From NCBI GenBank assembly GCA_938074605.1, contig CALJEI010000004.1:1-64000 (forward strand): a stretch of 64,000 nt of DNA. The letters are read 5' to 3'. Positions 8,291 to 17,403 of the stretch are shown piece by piece. Position numbers and translations under genes: made by a program. How positions within the stretch are numbered: the stretch's first letter is position 1; the number at the start of each line of letters is the position of its first letter. The notes under the pieces are model-generated. The model had not been told where the DNA came from. It saw nothing but the letters and a program-made list of their open reading frames with translations, and searched no databases. This stretch comes from an uncultured Ignisphaera sp. Lineage in GTDB: Archaea; Thermoproteota; Thermoprotei_A; Sulfolobales; Ignisphaeraceae.

Positions 8291-11143
8291 CTTACTGGGT
8301 AATCTACTACCTCCACCAGTAATATCCTCCCATGATATGTTTAATGCTGTGAAAAGCTGTTCTAATGTTGAGGCCATTGCTTCTAAGTATTTTTGTGTAT
8401 CTATTTCAGATATTTTTGCTAATTGTATAGGTTTTACACCATCCTTACTCTTTACCTTTACAAATGTTATTACATCACCAGGTGAAACACTTACATTATA
8501 TCTTTGTAGCATTAGGGCTGCTTTGACATGCTGTGGAGTGGTCTTTTTATATTCAGAAAGAGGCTTTGAAAGACCCATATGAAAAGCTACTTCATCAAGC
8601 GTTAGCAGCTTATATTTGAGTAGAAGGTAGTATTTTTCAAGATCTTCTCTAACACTATTAATTATCTTAAATGCATCTTCAGGCTCCTCTATGGAAGTAA
8701 TTTTCCTCAGAATTTCTACGAAGAGATTCTTTATGAAATCAGGTGTATTTCTTTTTTTACCCATCATGCCTTTTATGTCAACTTCGTTACTTGGGGTAAT
8801 ACCGACATAGTTTTTCTTTAGTGCGAAGGCTACAAACTTATACCTCTTATCTATTTCGAGCTCAAGCCCAAATGTTTCTTCAACCCATTTTTTCAACTCC
8901 TCCAATTTCAATTGATCAGGATTCCATATGAACAGTGAATCAGTATCACCATATAATACCTTAAGACCCAACTCTTCAGCTTTTCTAATCGTGAATGTGA
9001 TGATTCGTCTGCCAAATGCTGTAACACTTTCTGCTACAGAAGGAGCATAAAGTGGAAAGGTATCTGCACCAAATACACCATAGGCGGCATTAATAAATAC
9101 TTTCATGGCTCTCTGTACAGTGTCGTACCAACTCCGTAACATTTCATTAATATTTTTATCCTTTACTTTTTTCTTATATATCTTAACCCTAAAATCTCTA
9201 AGCATACCAACAATTTCAGCAGTAATACCTGGTTTATCTTGGCATACTCTATGTATTATATTGTTTGCCTCATCTATAATGTCAATCACCCTATTACAAT
9301 TCCTTTCATCAGGATCGATAGTCTCATAACTTAAATTCCACTGCTTCATTATAGATGGATATAGTGAAGCAAAATCTAAAACTACAACATTAAAGAATAA
9401 TCCTTGTGGAGGCTCTATAACTATTGCTCCAGCATATTTTTTACCTTTAATTATTGCTTCTGTAACCTTTTTGCCCTTTAAACTTTGTATATCCTCTTGT
9501 CTTGGTATTAAATATCCTCTGCGTCTATGTTCCCAATAGAATAAGTTTTTAATCCATACTGAAACTGTTGATCTACACACATCTTCTAGACCAAGCTTAC
9601 TTATACGCATGAGCAGTAAAATCAATTTCCATACAAGTTCATCTGAAAATGTAGTTAACTGAAGTGTAACTTCAGCATCTCGAAAATTATAGTGTGCAAG
9701 CATTGCTAGATCTATTTTGCTAAGTTCTTCATCTAACTGTACTTTGCCTACCCCTAAAAGAGCTTGGGCTACACTATCTAGGTTTACTTCTTTATACTTT
9801 CCCTCAAAGGCATATACTTGGATAGCTTTATTGCTAAAGAATTTATAGAGATCAATGTGTAGTGCTTTAGAGAACTTGGCTTCAAACTCTATCTTACCCC
9901 CTTTCATCACCTTCTTTACTTTTATGCCGATTAACTCTTTTGGTATACCTACTTTAAGCATCCTAACATATAAATACCGTATATCAAAATTGTCGCCATT
10001 AAATGTTACTACTATAGGATACTGTGATACAATAGAAAGGAGGTCTAACATCATACCATATTCACTATCATATATCTCAATATCGGCATCACATAATATC
10101 TCCTTTAATATTTTTAGATTTTCTCTAAATAAAACTAAAGTCTTTTTTATATTATCATTAGAGGTCAGTGCTATAGATATTATAGGGTACTCAGCTACAT
10201 CTGGAGAAGGAATTCTTCCTTCAAACGGTGTATATACTTCTATATCTATGGCGATTCTTTTTGGTGTAAACCATTTTGTTTCAAAAAGTTTTGCAAAATG
10301 TACAGCTATTTCAGTAGATTCTGGAGGGACGGCTAATGTCTTAATAATACTTTCTTTGAGATCTTCAATGTTAACATCGTATATCTCTAAAATTTTATCA
10401 CCATGAACGGTGTATAGTAGTCCAGGTATCAGTTGTCTGTCATAGATGTAGTTTATATGGTATCGTATATTAGCTTCCCAAGCTATGGGTGCCTTTGTTC
10501 TTAAGCTTCTAACAGCGACAGGATCTTTTGTTACAATTTTCGTAAAGAAGCGTTTTGAATTGTTAAGAGCATCAAATTTTTCTATAATTTCTACTGATTC
10601 AAAGGAACTATGTCTAGTGATTTCACTTATCTTACTTACCTTATCAGGTGGAATATCCGTTAGAAAGTATGGTTTGTGCCCTGTCTTATCGTACCAATAC
10701 AACAATTCATGAGTATTGGTATTATAGAATATTAGAACAGCTTTTTTAAGGTCACCATCATAGTCAACTTGCATTAAATATGCATTATCTATTTTGTCTA
10801 CAGTGTTGGGACTTATACTAAGCTTAATAGTACGTGGATTCTCTATATTAATATCTCCTAAAACTTCTACCTTCAACTCAGAAGTTTCATAGAGTTTAGG
10901 GGTTCTAGATATAGTCTTAGATTTCTCAATTCGCTGATTATATACCTCATTAGGCGTTTCTGTAGAAGAGCTTCCGCCTATAAAATCAGTTGATGGTTTA
11001 ACTAAAGAAACTGTAGCTTTAAGTTCATCAGATTGGGGTTGCTTTTTGTAACTAGAAGTAGATACTGGAGGAGTTTCCTGTTTAAAATTCTCATCTTTTT
11101 TCTTACTTTTTGTGAATTCTAATAATGATCTATTTTTTGACAT
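8288..11143 (-). CDS. polB: Family B DNA polymerase (crenarchaeal PolB1-like)
   Basis: Replicative DNA polymerase with proofreading. Exonuclease motifs are present: Exo I with Asp300 and Glu302 in DIEVYTP, Exo II NGDNFD (382-387), and Exo III with Asp489 in YNFRDAE. Polymerase motifs are A (Asp590, SLYPSI 593-598), B (KVFINAAYG, 681-689) and C (YGDTDS, 731-736), all intact, so the enzyme should be active. At 951 residues it is somewhat longer than typical; the extra length is a low-complexity N-terminal region (about 1-90). That region opens with a short hydrophobic SLLEFTK motif that could be a PCNA-interacting peptide. The 3' end abuts the plus-strand C/D sRNA. Confidence 0.95.
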   Translation of the reverse strand: MSKNRSLLEFTKSKKKDENFKQETPPVSTSSYKKQPQSDELKATVSLVKPSTDFIGGSSSTETPNEVYNQRIEKSKTISRTPKLYETSELKVEVLGDINIENPRTIKLSISPNTVDKIDNAYLMQVDYDGDLKKAVLIFYNTNTHELLYWYDKTGHKPYFLTDIPPDKVSKISEITRHSSFESVEIIEKFDALNNSKRFFTKIVTKDPVAVRSLRTKAPIAWEANIRYHINYIYDRQLIPGLLYTVHGDKILEIYDVNIEDLKESIIKTLAVPPESTEIAVHFAKLFETKWFTPKRIAIDIEVYTPFEGRIPSPDVAEYPIISIALTSNDNIKKTLVLFRENLKILKEILCDADIEIYDSEYGMMLDLLSIVSQYPIVVTFNGDNFDIRYLYVRMLKVGIPKELIGIKVKKVMKGGKIEFEAKFSKALHIDLYKFFSNKAIQVYAFEGKYKEVNLDSVAQALLGVGKVQLDEELSKIDLAMLAHYNFRDAEVTLQLTTFSDELVWKLILLLMRISKLGLEDVCRSTVSVWIKNLFYWEHRRRGYLIPRQEDIQSLKGKKVTEAIIKGKKYAGAIVIEPPQGLFFNVVVLDFASLYPSIMKQWNLSYETIDPDERNCNRVIDIIDEANNIIHRVCQDKPGITAEIVGMLRDFRVKIYKKKVKDKNINEMLRSWYDTVQRAMKVFINAAYGVFGADTFPLYAPSVAESVTAFGRRIITFTIRKAEELGLKVLYGDTDSLFIWNPDQLKLEELKKWVEETFGLELEIDKRYKFVAFALKKNYVGITPSNEVDIKGMMGKKRNTPDFIKNLFVEILRKITSIEEPEDAFKIINSVREDLEKYYLLLKYKLLTLDEVAFHMGLSKPLSEYKKTTPQHVKAALMLQRYNVSVSPGDVITFVKVKSKDGVKPIQLAKISEIDTQKYLEAMASTLEQLFTALNISWEDITGGGSRLPSK

Positions 11144-11258
11144 AATTTTAAAACCTATTAAGGCAGTGTAGCCATCTCCTAGATAAAGTTACCTTTAACA
11201 GCTTTAAAAGTGTAAGCTGTAATAACTAGCTGTTTTAGCTATTACTATATGTGATATT

Positions 11259-11993
11259 CTATTTTAGGGGAAAATAATATTCTGATTCATACATCTGTTT
11301 ACGCTTCTCATATTCATCTCTATTCATAATGGGTTTTGCAGGAATGCCTGCTACTACTGTATAAGGTTCAACACTCTTAATGACAACTGAACCAGCTGCT
11401 ATTACTGCACCTTTACCTATAATTATTCCAGCAACAATTGTACTATTTGCACCTATAATGACATCATCTTCTACAATGGTCTTTACAATTCTTTTACTTG
11501 GTGGGTATCTATCGTTTGTGAATACAACATGTGGAGCTATAAAAACACGTGACCCTATTTCAACTTTAGGGGGAATATATACATTTGACTGTATGACTGT
11601 ATCAGACTTTATATGAACATAACCATCAATAATGGTATCTGTACCTATTTTACAGGAATTTTCTACAGTAGTATCCTCCCTAATTACCACATTATGGCCT
11701 AATTCCACACCTCTACCAATATTGACACGTTCATATATTATAGAGTTTCTCCTTATAATGCACCCCTCTCCTATAGAACTTCCTTCACTAAGTTCATCTA
11801 ATAGCTCATCTAGTGATTGATTAACACTGTTTCTAATGATTTCTTTTAATTTGCTTCTGATAGGATAGCCTACTGTAACAAAATCGTCTAGATATGTATT
11901 TAGCCCAATTTTACTTGGGCCAAATAATTTTATATTTGAGCCTATAATTAGTGTACCATAGATTTCACATTTCCTCCCTATGAATAGCGTCAT
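11259..11993 (-). CDS. Left-handed beta-helix (hexapeptide) acyltransferase
   Basis: Acetyl/acyltransferase of the bacterial-transferase hexapeptide family, probably acting on a sugar or sugar nucleotide. Repeated [LIV]-G-x4 hexads run from about residue 5 to 220 (for example IGRGVELGHNVVI and IGANSTIVAGIIIGKGAVI). They end in the family's typical A-G-I-P-A-K-P block, followed by a short helical tail. A loop of about 30 residues rich in Ser, Glu and Leu interrupts the early coils. The ATG at 11993 begins directly with the first beta-helix turn; an upstream in-frame start at 12035 adds 14 hydrophobic residues. The substrate cannot be told from the sequence. Confidence 0.85.
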   Translation of the reverse strand: MTLFIGRKCEIYGTLIIGSNIKLFGPSKIGLNTYLDDFVTVGYPIRSKLKEIIRNSVNQSLDELLDELSEGSSIGEGCIIRRNSIIYERVNIGRGVELGHNVVIREDTTVENSCKIGTDTIIDGYVHIKSDTVIQSNVYIPPKVEIGSRVFIAPHVVFTNDRYPPSKRIVKTIVEDDVIIGANSTIVAGIIIGKGAVIAAGSVVIKSVEPYTVVAGIPAKPIMNRDEYEKRKQMYESEYYFPLK

Positions 11994-12193
11994 GGACAAC
12001 ACCTTAATATTAAGAAGAAATAGTGTTTGGGTCATTAATATTTATTTTAGTTAGTTAGAAATAAATAGGCTGTGTAAATAAACTTATACATTTTTATAGT
12101 TAGGCTATATACAATTAAACTCTTTAAGAAAGGTGAGTTTTTAAGCACGAGAAATTGTCACAGGTATAAGATGTAGCGAGGTGGTATATAGCA

Positions 12194-15043
12194 ATGCCTA
12201 AAAAGTATGTATATCAATTTGAGGAAGCAGATGAACATAATAAGAAGCTCTTTGGAGGTAAAGGTGTAAGTTTAATACAGATGTCTAAATTAGGATTGCC
12301 AGTACCACCAGGATTTATAATAACTACTGATACTTGTGTAGACTTCTATTCAAGTAGAAAGGAGGAGATAGATGTATTAGAAGCTGAATTGACTAAGAAT
12401 CCACCTCCGGAGATTAGGGATAAGATTATCGAAAGAATATGGGGTATTATAGATTCACTACAATTTCCAGTTGGCCTATGGGATGAAGTAGTTAATCATA
12501 TGAAAATACTTGAACAAAAAACAGGGAAAAAATTTGGTGATCCAAACAATCCACTACTAGTTTCAGTAAGAAGTGGAGCACCAATCTCAATGCCGGGTAT
12601 GATGGATACTGTTCTTAATCTTGGATTAAATGATGAAGTTGTTGTGGGTTTAGCTAAATTAGCAGACAATGAATGGTTTGCATACGATGCTTATCGAAGA
12701 TTTATAAATATGTTTGGCAAGATAGTCCTTGGAATAGAAGATAAATACTTCAATGCAGTATTTGAGGAACTTAATGAGAAGTATAAGAAGGAGGTAGAGG
12801 AGAAATTCTCAGATGAAATTAATAAGATAAAAGAGAAAATACCTACATATGTACCAAGGTTAGATGCACAACCACCAAGAGAATTAGCACCAAAACTCTG
12901 GCAAAGATCTACCGAATATCTTAAAGAACTAGTAGATAGCTATAAAGAGATTGTTAAGAAGTATTGGGGCGAATTTCCACAGAATCCATGGAAACAACTT
13001 GAATTAGCGATAAAGGCTGTCTTTAGATCTTGGATGAACCCTAGAGCGATATACTATAGGATAATGAATAAGGTAACACCAGATGTAGCACACTGTACAG
13101 CTGTAAATATTGTTACAATGATATTTGGAAACATGGGATGGGATAGTGGTACAGGGGTAGTATTTAGTCGTGATGTTGCTACAGGAGAAAATGTGCTCTA
13201 TGGGGAATATCTTCCTAACGCACAAGGAGAAGATGTTGTAGCAGGTATAAGAACACCGCTACCAGTATCATCATTAAATGTGGTGTCTCCAAAGCTCTAT
13301 GATGAAATAGAAAGAGCGTCTAAACTACTTGAAAGAGTCAATAAAGATGTACAGGATATAGAATTCACAGTAGAGAAAGGCAGGCTCTATTTCCTGCAGT
13401 GTAGAGATGCAAAAATGACGCCGCTAGCTAGAGTAAAAACCGCTGTTGATATGGCTAAGGAGGGTATATTAACTAAGGAAGAGGCCATTCTAAAAATTAG
13501 TCCAGAGCATGTTATTCAATTACTTTATCCTAGAATAGATCCAAAGGCTAAGATTGCACCATTGGCAAAAGGCTTACCAGCATCACCTGGGGCTGTAAGT
13601 GGACAAGTGGTCTTCCACCCAGATGATGCAGTTAGATGGGCTAAGGATGGCAAAAAAGTAATATTGGTTAGAATAGAGACAAAACCAGATGATGTACATG
13701 GATTCTATGCATCTGTAGGGATTTTGACGAGTAGAGGGGGAATGACTAGCCATGCAGCTGTAGTTGCTAGAGCCATAGGTAAAACAGCTGTAGTTGGTGC
13801 AGAAGCTATTGAGGTACATGAGGAAGAAAAGTACTTTAGGGTGGGCAATACCATTGTTAAGGAGGGAGATTGGGTAACAATAGATGGAAATACAGGTAAT
13901 GTTTACCTAGGGGTAGTTCCAACAATTGAAGCTGGATTAATCCCAGAGTTAGAAGAGGTATTAAGTTGGGCTGACTCAATTAGAAAGCTTGGGGTGAGAG
14001 CAAATGCTGACGTGCCCACAGATGCCGAAATAGCTTTGAAGTTTGGTGCTGAGGGTATAGGTCTACTACGTATTGAGCGAATGTTTAGAAAACCAGAGAG
14101 GCTTGAACTACTACGTAAAGTTATATTAGCTGAAAATGTTGAAGAGAGGAGCAAACATCTAAAACCCCTATCCGAAATGATAAAACAAGACTTTAAGGAA
14201 ATCTTTAGAGTGATGAATGGTAAACCAGTTATAGTTAGACTAATTGATCCACCGCTTCATGAATTTCTACCAAAACCAGAAGAAATATTAAGAGAAATAT
14301 ATGAACTCAAGATGAAGGGAGCTACAGAAGATATTATCAGAGAGAAGGAATGGCTCTACAAGAGAGTGTCTGTACTCCAAGAAGCTAATCCAATGTTAGG
14401 TCATAGGGGTGTTAGAGTAGGTGTCACCTATCCAGAGTTCTACCACTATTTAACACTAGCAATACTAGAGGCTACAGCAGAGCTAAAGAGGGAGGGCTAC
14501 AACCCAGTTGTAGAGATAATGATACCACAGGTATCAGATGTAAATGAAATTAGGTATGTTAAACAAAAAGCTATACTACCCATACTAGAGGACGTGAAAA
14601 AGAAATTCGGTATAGAATTAGACATAAAAATAGGAACCATGGTAGAAACTGTAAGGGCATGTCTAACAATGAATGAAATAGCAAAAGAAGTTGACTTCAT
14701 AAGCTTTGGAACTAACGACTTAACCCAGGCAACATTCAGCTTTAGCAGAGATGATGCAGAAAACAAGTTCCTACCATTCTATCTACAAGAAAAGATATTG
14801 CCTATTAACCCATTTGAAAGCATAGATATAAAAGGAGTTGGAAAATTAATTGAAATAGCAGTTAATATGGCAAGGGAAAACAACCCAAAGATAGAAATAG
14901 GTATTTGTGGAGAACATGGAGGCGATCCAGCATCAATAATGTTTCTACATAGAGTAGGTCTAGACTATGTAAGTGCATCACCATTTAGAGTGCCAGTTGC
15001 AAGACTAGCAGCAGCACAGGCAACGATTAAGAATAAAAAATAG
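12194..15043 (+). CDS. ppdK: Pyruvate, phosphate dikinase
   Basis: Reversibly converts ATP, phosphate and pyruvate to AMP, pyrophosphate and phosphoenolpyruvate. The N-terminal nucleotide-binding domain starts with GGKGVSLIQM and contains SVRSGAPISMPGMMDT. The swivelling phosphohistidine domain carries SRGGMTSHAAVVAR with the catalytic His at residue 520. The C-terminal PEP/pyruvate barrel includes GHRGVRVG, SFGTNDLTQ and GICGEHGGDP with the catalytic Cys near residue 905. MPGMMDT and the FRSWMNPRAIYYR region separate PPDK from PEP synthase. The length of 949 is above the usual 870-900. A GAGGTGG Shine-Dalgarno lies about 10-16 nt before the ATG. Confidence 0.95.
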   Translation: MPKKYVYQFEEADEHNKKLFGGKGVSLIQMSKLGLPVPPGFIITTDTCVDFYSSRKEEIDVLEAELTKNPPPEIRDKIIERIWGIIDSLQFPVGLWDEVVNHMKILEQKTGKKFGDPNNPLLVSVRSGAPISMPGMMDTVLNLGLNDEVVVGLAKLADNEWFAYDAYRRFINMFGKIVLGIEDKYFNAVFEELNEKYKKEVEEKFSDEINKIKEKIPTYVPRLDAQPPRELAPKLWQRSTEYLKELVDSYKEIVKKYWGEFPQNPWKQLELAIKAVFRSWMNPRAIYYRIMNKVTPDVAHCTAVNIVTMIFGNMGWDSGTGVVFSRDVATGENVLYGEYLPNAQGEDVVAGIRTPLPVSSLNVVSPKLYDEIERASKLLERVNKDVQDIEFTVEKGRLYFLQCRDAKMTPLARVKTAVDMAKEGILTKEEAILKISPEHVIQLLYPRIDPKAKIAPLAKGLPASPGAVSGQVVFHPDDAVRWAKDGKKVILVRIETKPDDVHGFYASVGILTSRGGMTSHAAVVARAIGKTAVVGAEAIEVHEEEKYFRVGNTIVKEGDWVTIDGNTGNVYLGVVPTIEAGLIPELEEVLSWADSIRKLGVRANADVPTDAEIALKFGAEGIGLLRIERMFRKPERLELLRKVILAENVEERSKHLKPLSEMIKQDFKEIFRVMNGKPVIVRLIDPPLHEFLPKPEEILREIYELKMKGATEDIIREKEWLYKRVSVLQEANPMLGHRGVRVGVTYPEFYHYLTLAILEATAELKREGYNPVVEIMIPQVSDVNEIRYVKQKAILPILEDVKKKFGIELDIKIGTMVETVRACLTMNEIAKEVDFISFGTNDLTQATFSFSRDDAENKFLPFYLQEKILPINPFESIDIKGVGKLIEIAVNMARENNPKIEIGICGEHGGDPASIMFLHRVGLDYVSASPFRVPVARLAAAQATIKNKK

Positions 15044-15153
15044 AATTGAGATGTATTATTTTTAATTGACTTTTAAGCTATTTTTATCTAGTAAAGGTTT
15101 AAATTCTGTCAGACAAAACTAATAAGAAGTATACCAGATATAAGTGACCATTT

Positions 15154-17367
15154 ATGTCAAATGATAAGGAAATAGCTCTTAGAGTTGAATCAGCAAGACA
15201 GAGAGATGTTGGTAAAAAGATTGCAAGGGTTCCCAGAAAGGTGTTTAAGGGACTTGATATAGAGGTAGGAGATTATATAGAAATTAAAAGTGTAAGGGGT
15301 GCTACTGTAGCTCAGGCATGGCCAGCCTATCCTGAGGATGAGGGTTATGAAATTATAAGAATTGATGGTTTTATGAGGGAGGTTCTAAATGTAGGTGTCG
15401 GAGATGTTGTATATGTTAGGAAAGCAAATGCTGTTCCTGCTCAAAGAGTCATTCTAGCTTTTACTGAAGGGGATTTCTTTGGTGCAGACTATGATCCTAG
15501 ATATAGAGAGTATTATGCAAAGAATCTTGCTCAATACATTAAGAGGGAACTTATTCAAAAACCTTTGATAAGGGGAGATATAGTTGTTGTATCCTATTTT
15601 GGCTATTTCGGTAACCCAATAAGACTAAGAGTCATATCTACAACACCTTCACAAATAGTATATGTTACGGAGGCTACAGATATTATTATAAGAACTGAGC
15701 CAGTTAGAGGTGCACCTGCAGGAGTTCCAAGAGTAACATGGGAGGATATAGGCGATCTTGAAGAAGTTAAAGAAAAGATTAGAGAAATTGTTGAATTACC
15801 TCTTAAACACCCTGAATTATTTGATAGACTTGGTATAGAGCCTCCGAAGGGTATATTACTATATGGTCCACCAGGTGTTGGTAAAACTCTTTTAGCAAAG
15901 GCGTTAGCTAATGAGACAGGAGCATATTTTATAGCTATAAATGGGCCTGAAATAATGTCAAAATACTATGGTGAGTCAGAGCAGAGGTTAAGACAAATAT
16001 TTGATGAAGCAAGAAAGAATGCTCCAGCCATAATATTTATAGACGAAATTGATGCAATAGCGCCTAAGAGAGAGGAAGTTGTAGGAGAGGTTGAGAAAAG
16101 GGTCGTTGCACAACTTCTATCGTTGATGGATGGTCTTGAAGAGAGAGGTAGGGTTGTTGTTATTGGTGCTACCAATAGACCTGATGCCTTAGATCCTGCT
16201 CTTAGAAGACCTGGTAGATTTGATAGAGAAATAGAGGTCCCACCACCTGATAAAAGGGCTAGAAGAGAAATTGTATCTGTACATACAAGAAATGTACCAT
16301 TAGCAGAAGACATAGATTTAGATAAATTAGCTGAAATGACATATGGATATACGGGTGCAGATTTAGCTGCATTAGTAAAAGAGGCTGCCATGAATGCCCT
16401 CAGAAGATTTCTTAAGGAGCATGCCATAGATCTAGATAAACCTATACCATCTGAATTGCTACAAAAACTAAAGGTGACAATGAGCGATTTCTTAAACGCT
16501 ATGCGTAATGTTGCACCCTCGCTAATGAGAGAAGTATTGATAGAGGTTCCAGAGGTTCGCTGGGATGATATAGGCGGCCTAGAAAATGTAAAGCAGCAAC
16601 TCAGGGAGGCAGTAGAATGGCCACTCAAATATCCTGGTATGTTTGAGCAGATGGGAATAAGAGCACCAAAAGGTATACTGTTATATGGCCCCCCTGGATG
16701 TGGTAAAACATTACTTGCAAAAGCAGTAGCGACTGAAAGTGAAGCTAATTTTATAGCTGTTAAAGGACCTGAAATTCTTAGTAAATGGGTTGGCGAATCG
16801 GAGAAGGCAGTCCGTGAAATATTTAGACGAGCCAGAAGAGCAGCTCCGGCCATAGTATTCTTTGACGAAATTGATGCCATTGCTCCTGTAAGGGGGCATG
16901 ATGTATCTGGTGTAACTGATAGAATTGTGAATCAACTTCTAACAGAAATGGATGGAGTAGAACCATTAAGAGGCGTTGTTATTATTGGTGCTACCAATAG
17001 ACCTGACCTACTAGATTCTGCACTTCTCAGACCTGGTAGATTTGATAGAATAATATTTGTTCCTCCCCCAGATGTAAAAGCCCGTTATGAAATACTAAAA
17101 GTACACACTAGAAAGATTCCATTAGCCGATGATGTCGACTTAGTTCAATTAGCTAAAGCTACTGAAGGATATAGCGGAGCTGATTTGGAGGCCTTAGTTA
17201 GAGAAGCTGTTATGCTTGCATTAAGAGAAGATATGAGGCCTCGTCCCATATCATATAAATACTTCCAGAAGGCTATGGAGTATGTAAAGCCAAGTCTTAC
17301 TAGAGAAAGATTAGAAGCATACGAAAGAGTTCATGAGGAATTAACAAGGAAGATGCTATACATGTAG
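15154..17367 (+). CDS. Cdc48/VCP-type double AAA+ ATPase
   Basis: Hexameric unfoldase that remodels or unfolds proteins. An N-terminal double-psi barrel/Cdc48 N domain (about 1-190) is followed by two AAA modules. D1 has GPPGVGKT at 238-245 and DEID from 297. D2 has GPPGCGKT at 512-519 and DEID from 571. Arginine-finger regions ([17 protein letters not shown]) are present in both. The protein ends in Leu-Tyr-Met, a good HbYX motif, which in proteasomal ATPases docks into the 20S core. At 737 residues it is a normal full-length archaeal Cdc48. No peptidase gene is adjacent. Confidence 0.95.
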   Translation: MSNDKEIALRVESARQRDVGKKIARVPRKVFKGLDIEVGDYIEIKSVRGATVAQAWPAYPEDEGYEIIRIDGFMREVLNVGVGDVVYVRKANAVPAQRVILAFTEGDFFGADYDPRYREYYAKNLAQYIKRELIQKPLIRGDIVVVSYFGYFGNPIRLRVISTTPSQIVYVTEATDIIIRTEPVRGAPAGVPRVTWEDIGDLEEVKEKIREIVELPLKHPELFDRLGIEPPKGILLYGPPGVGKTLLAKALANETGAYFIAINGPEIMSKYYGESEQRLRQIFDEARKNAPAIIFIDEIDAIAPKREEVVGEVEKRVVAQLLSLMDGLEERGRVVVIGATNRPDALDPALRRPGRFDREIEVPPPDKRARREIVSVHTRNVPLAEDIDLDKLAEMTYGYTGADLAALVKEAAMNALRRFLKEHAIDLDKPIPSELLQKLKVTMSDFLNAMRNVAPSLMREVLIEVPEVRWDDIGGLENVKQQLREAVEWPLKYPGMFEQMGIRAPKGILLYGPPGCGKTLLAKAVATESEANFIAVKGPEILSKWVGESEKAVREIFRRARRAAPAIVFFDEIDAIAPVRGHDVSGVTDRIVNQLLTEMDGVEPLRGVVIIGATNRPDLLDSALLRPGRFDRIIFVPPPDVKARYEILKVHTRKIPLADDVDLVQLAKATEGYSGADLEALVREAVMLALREDMRPRPISYKYFQKAMEYVKPSLTRERLEAYERVHEELTRKMLYM

Positions 17368-17403
17368 ATACCATCTGGCATATAGCAGGTAAGTGGTAAA
17401 TAG

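Noticed and set aside
15966-16880. Long open frame of about 304 codons on the minus strand inside cdc48
   Set aside because: The plus-strand frame is an unmistakable Cdc48 with both AAA modules; the antisense translation is Ser/Ile/Leu-rich with no family resemblance, as expected from codon bias.
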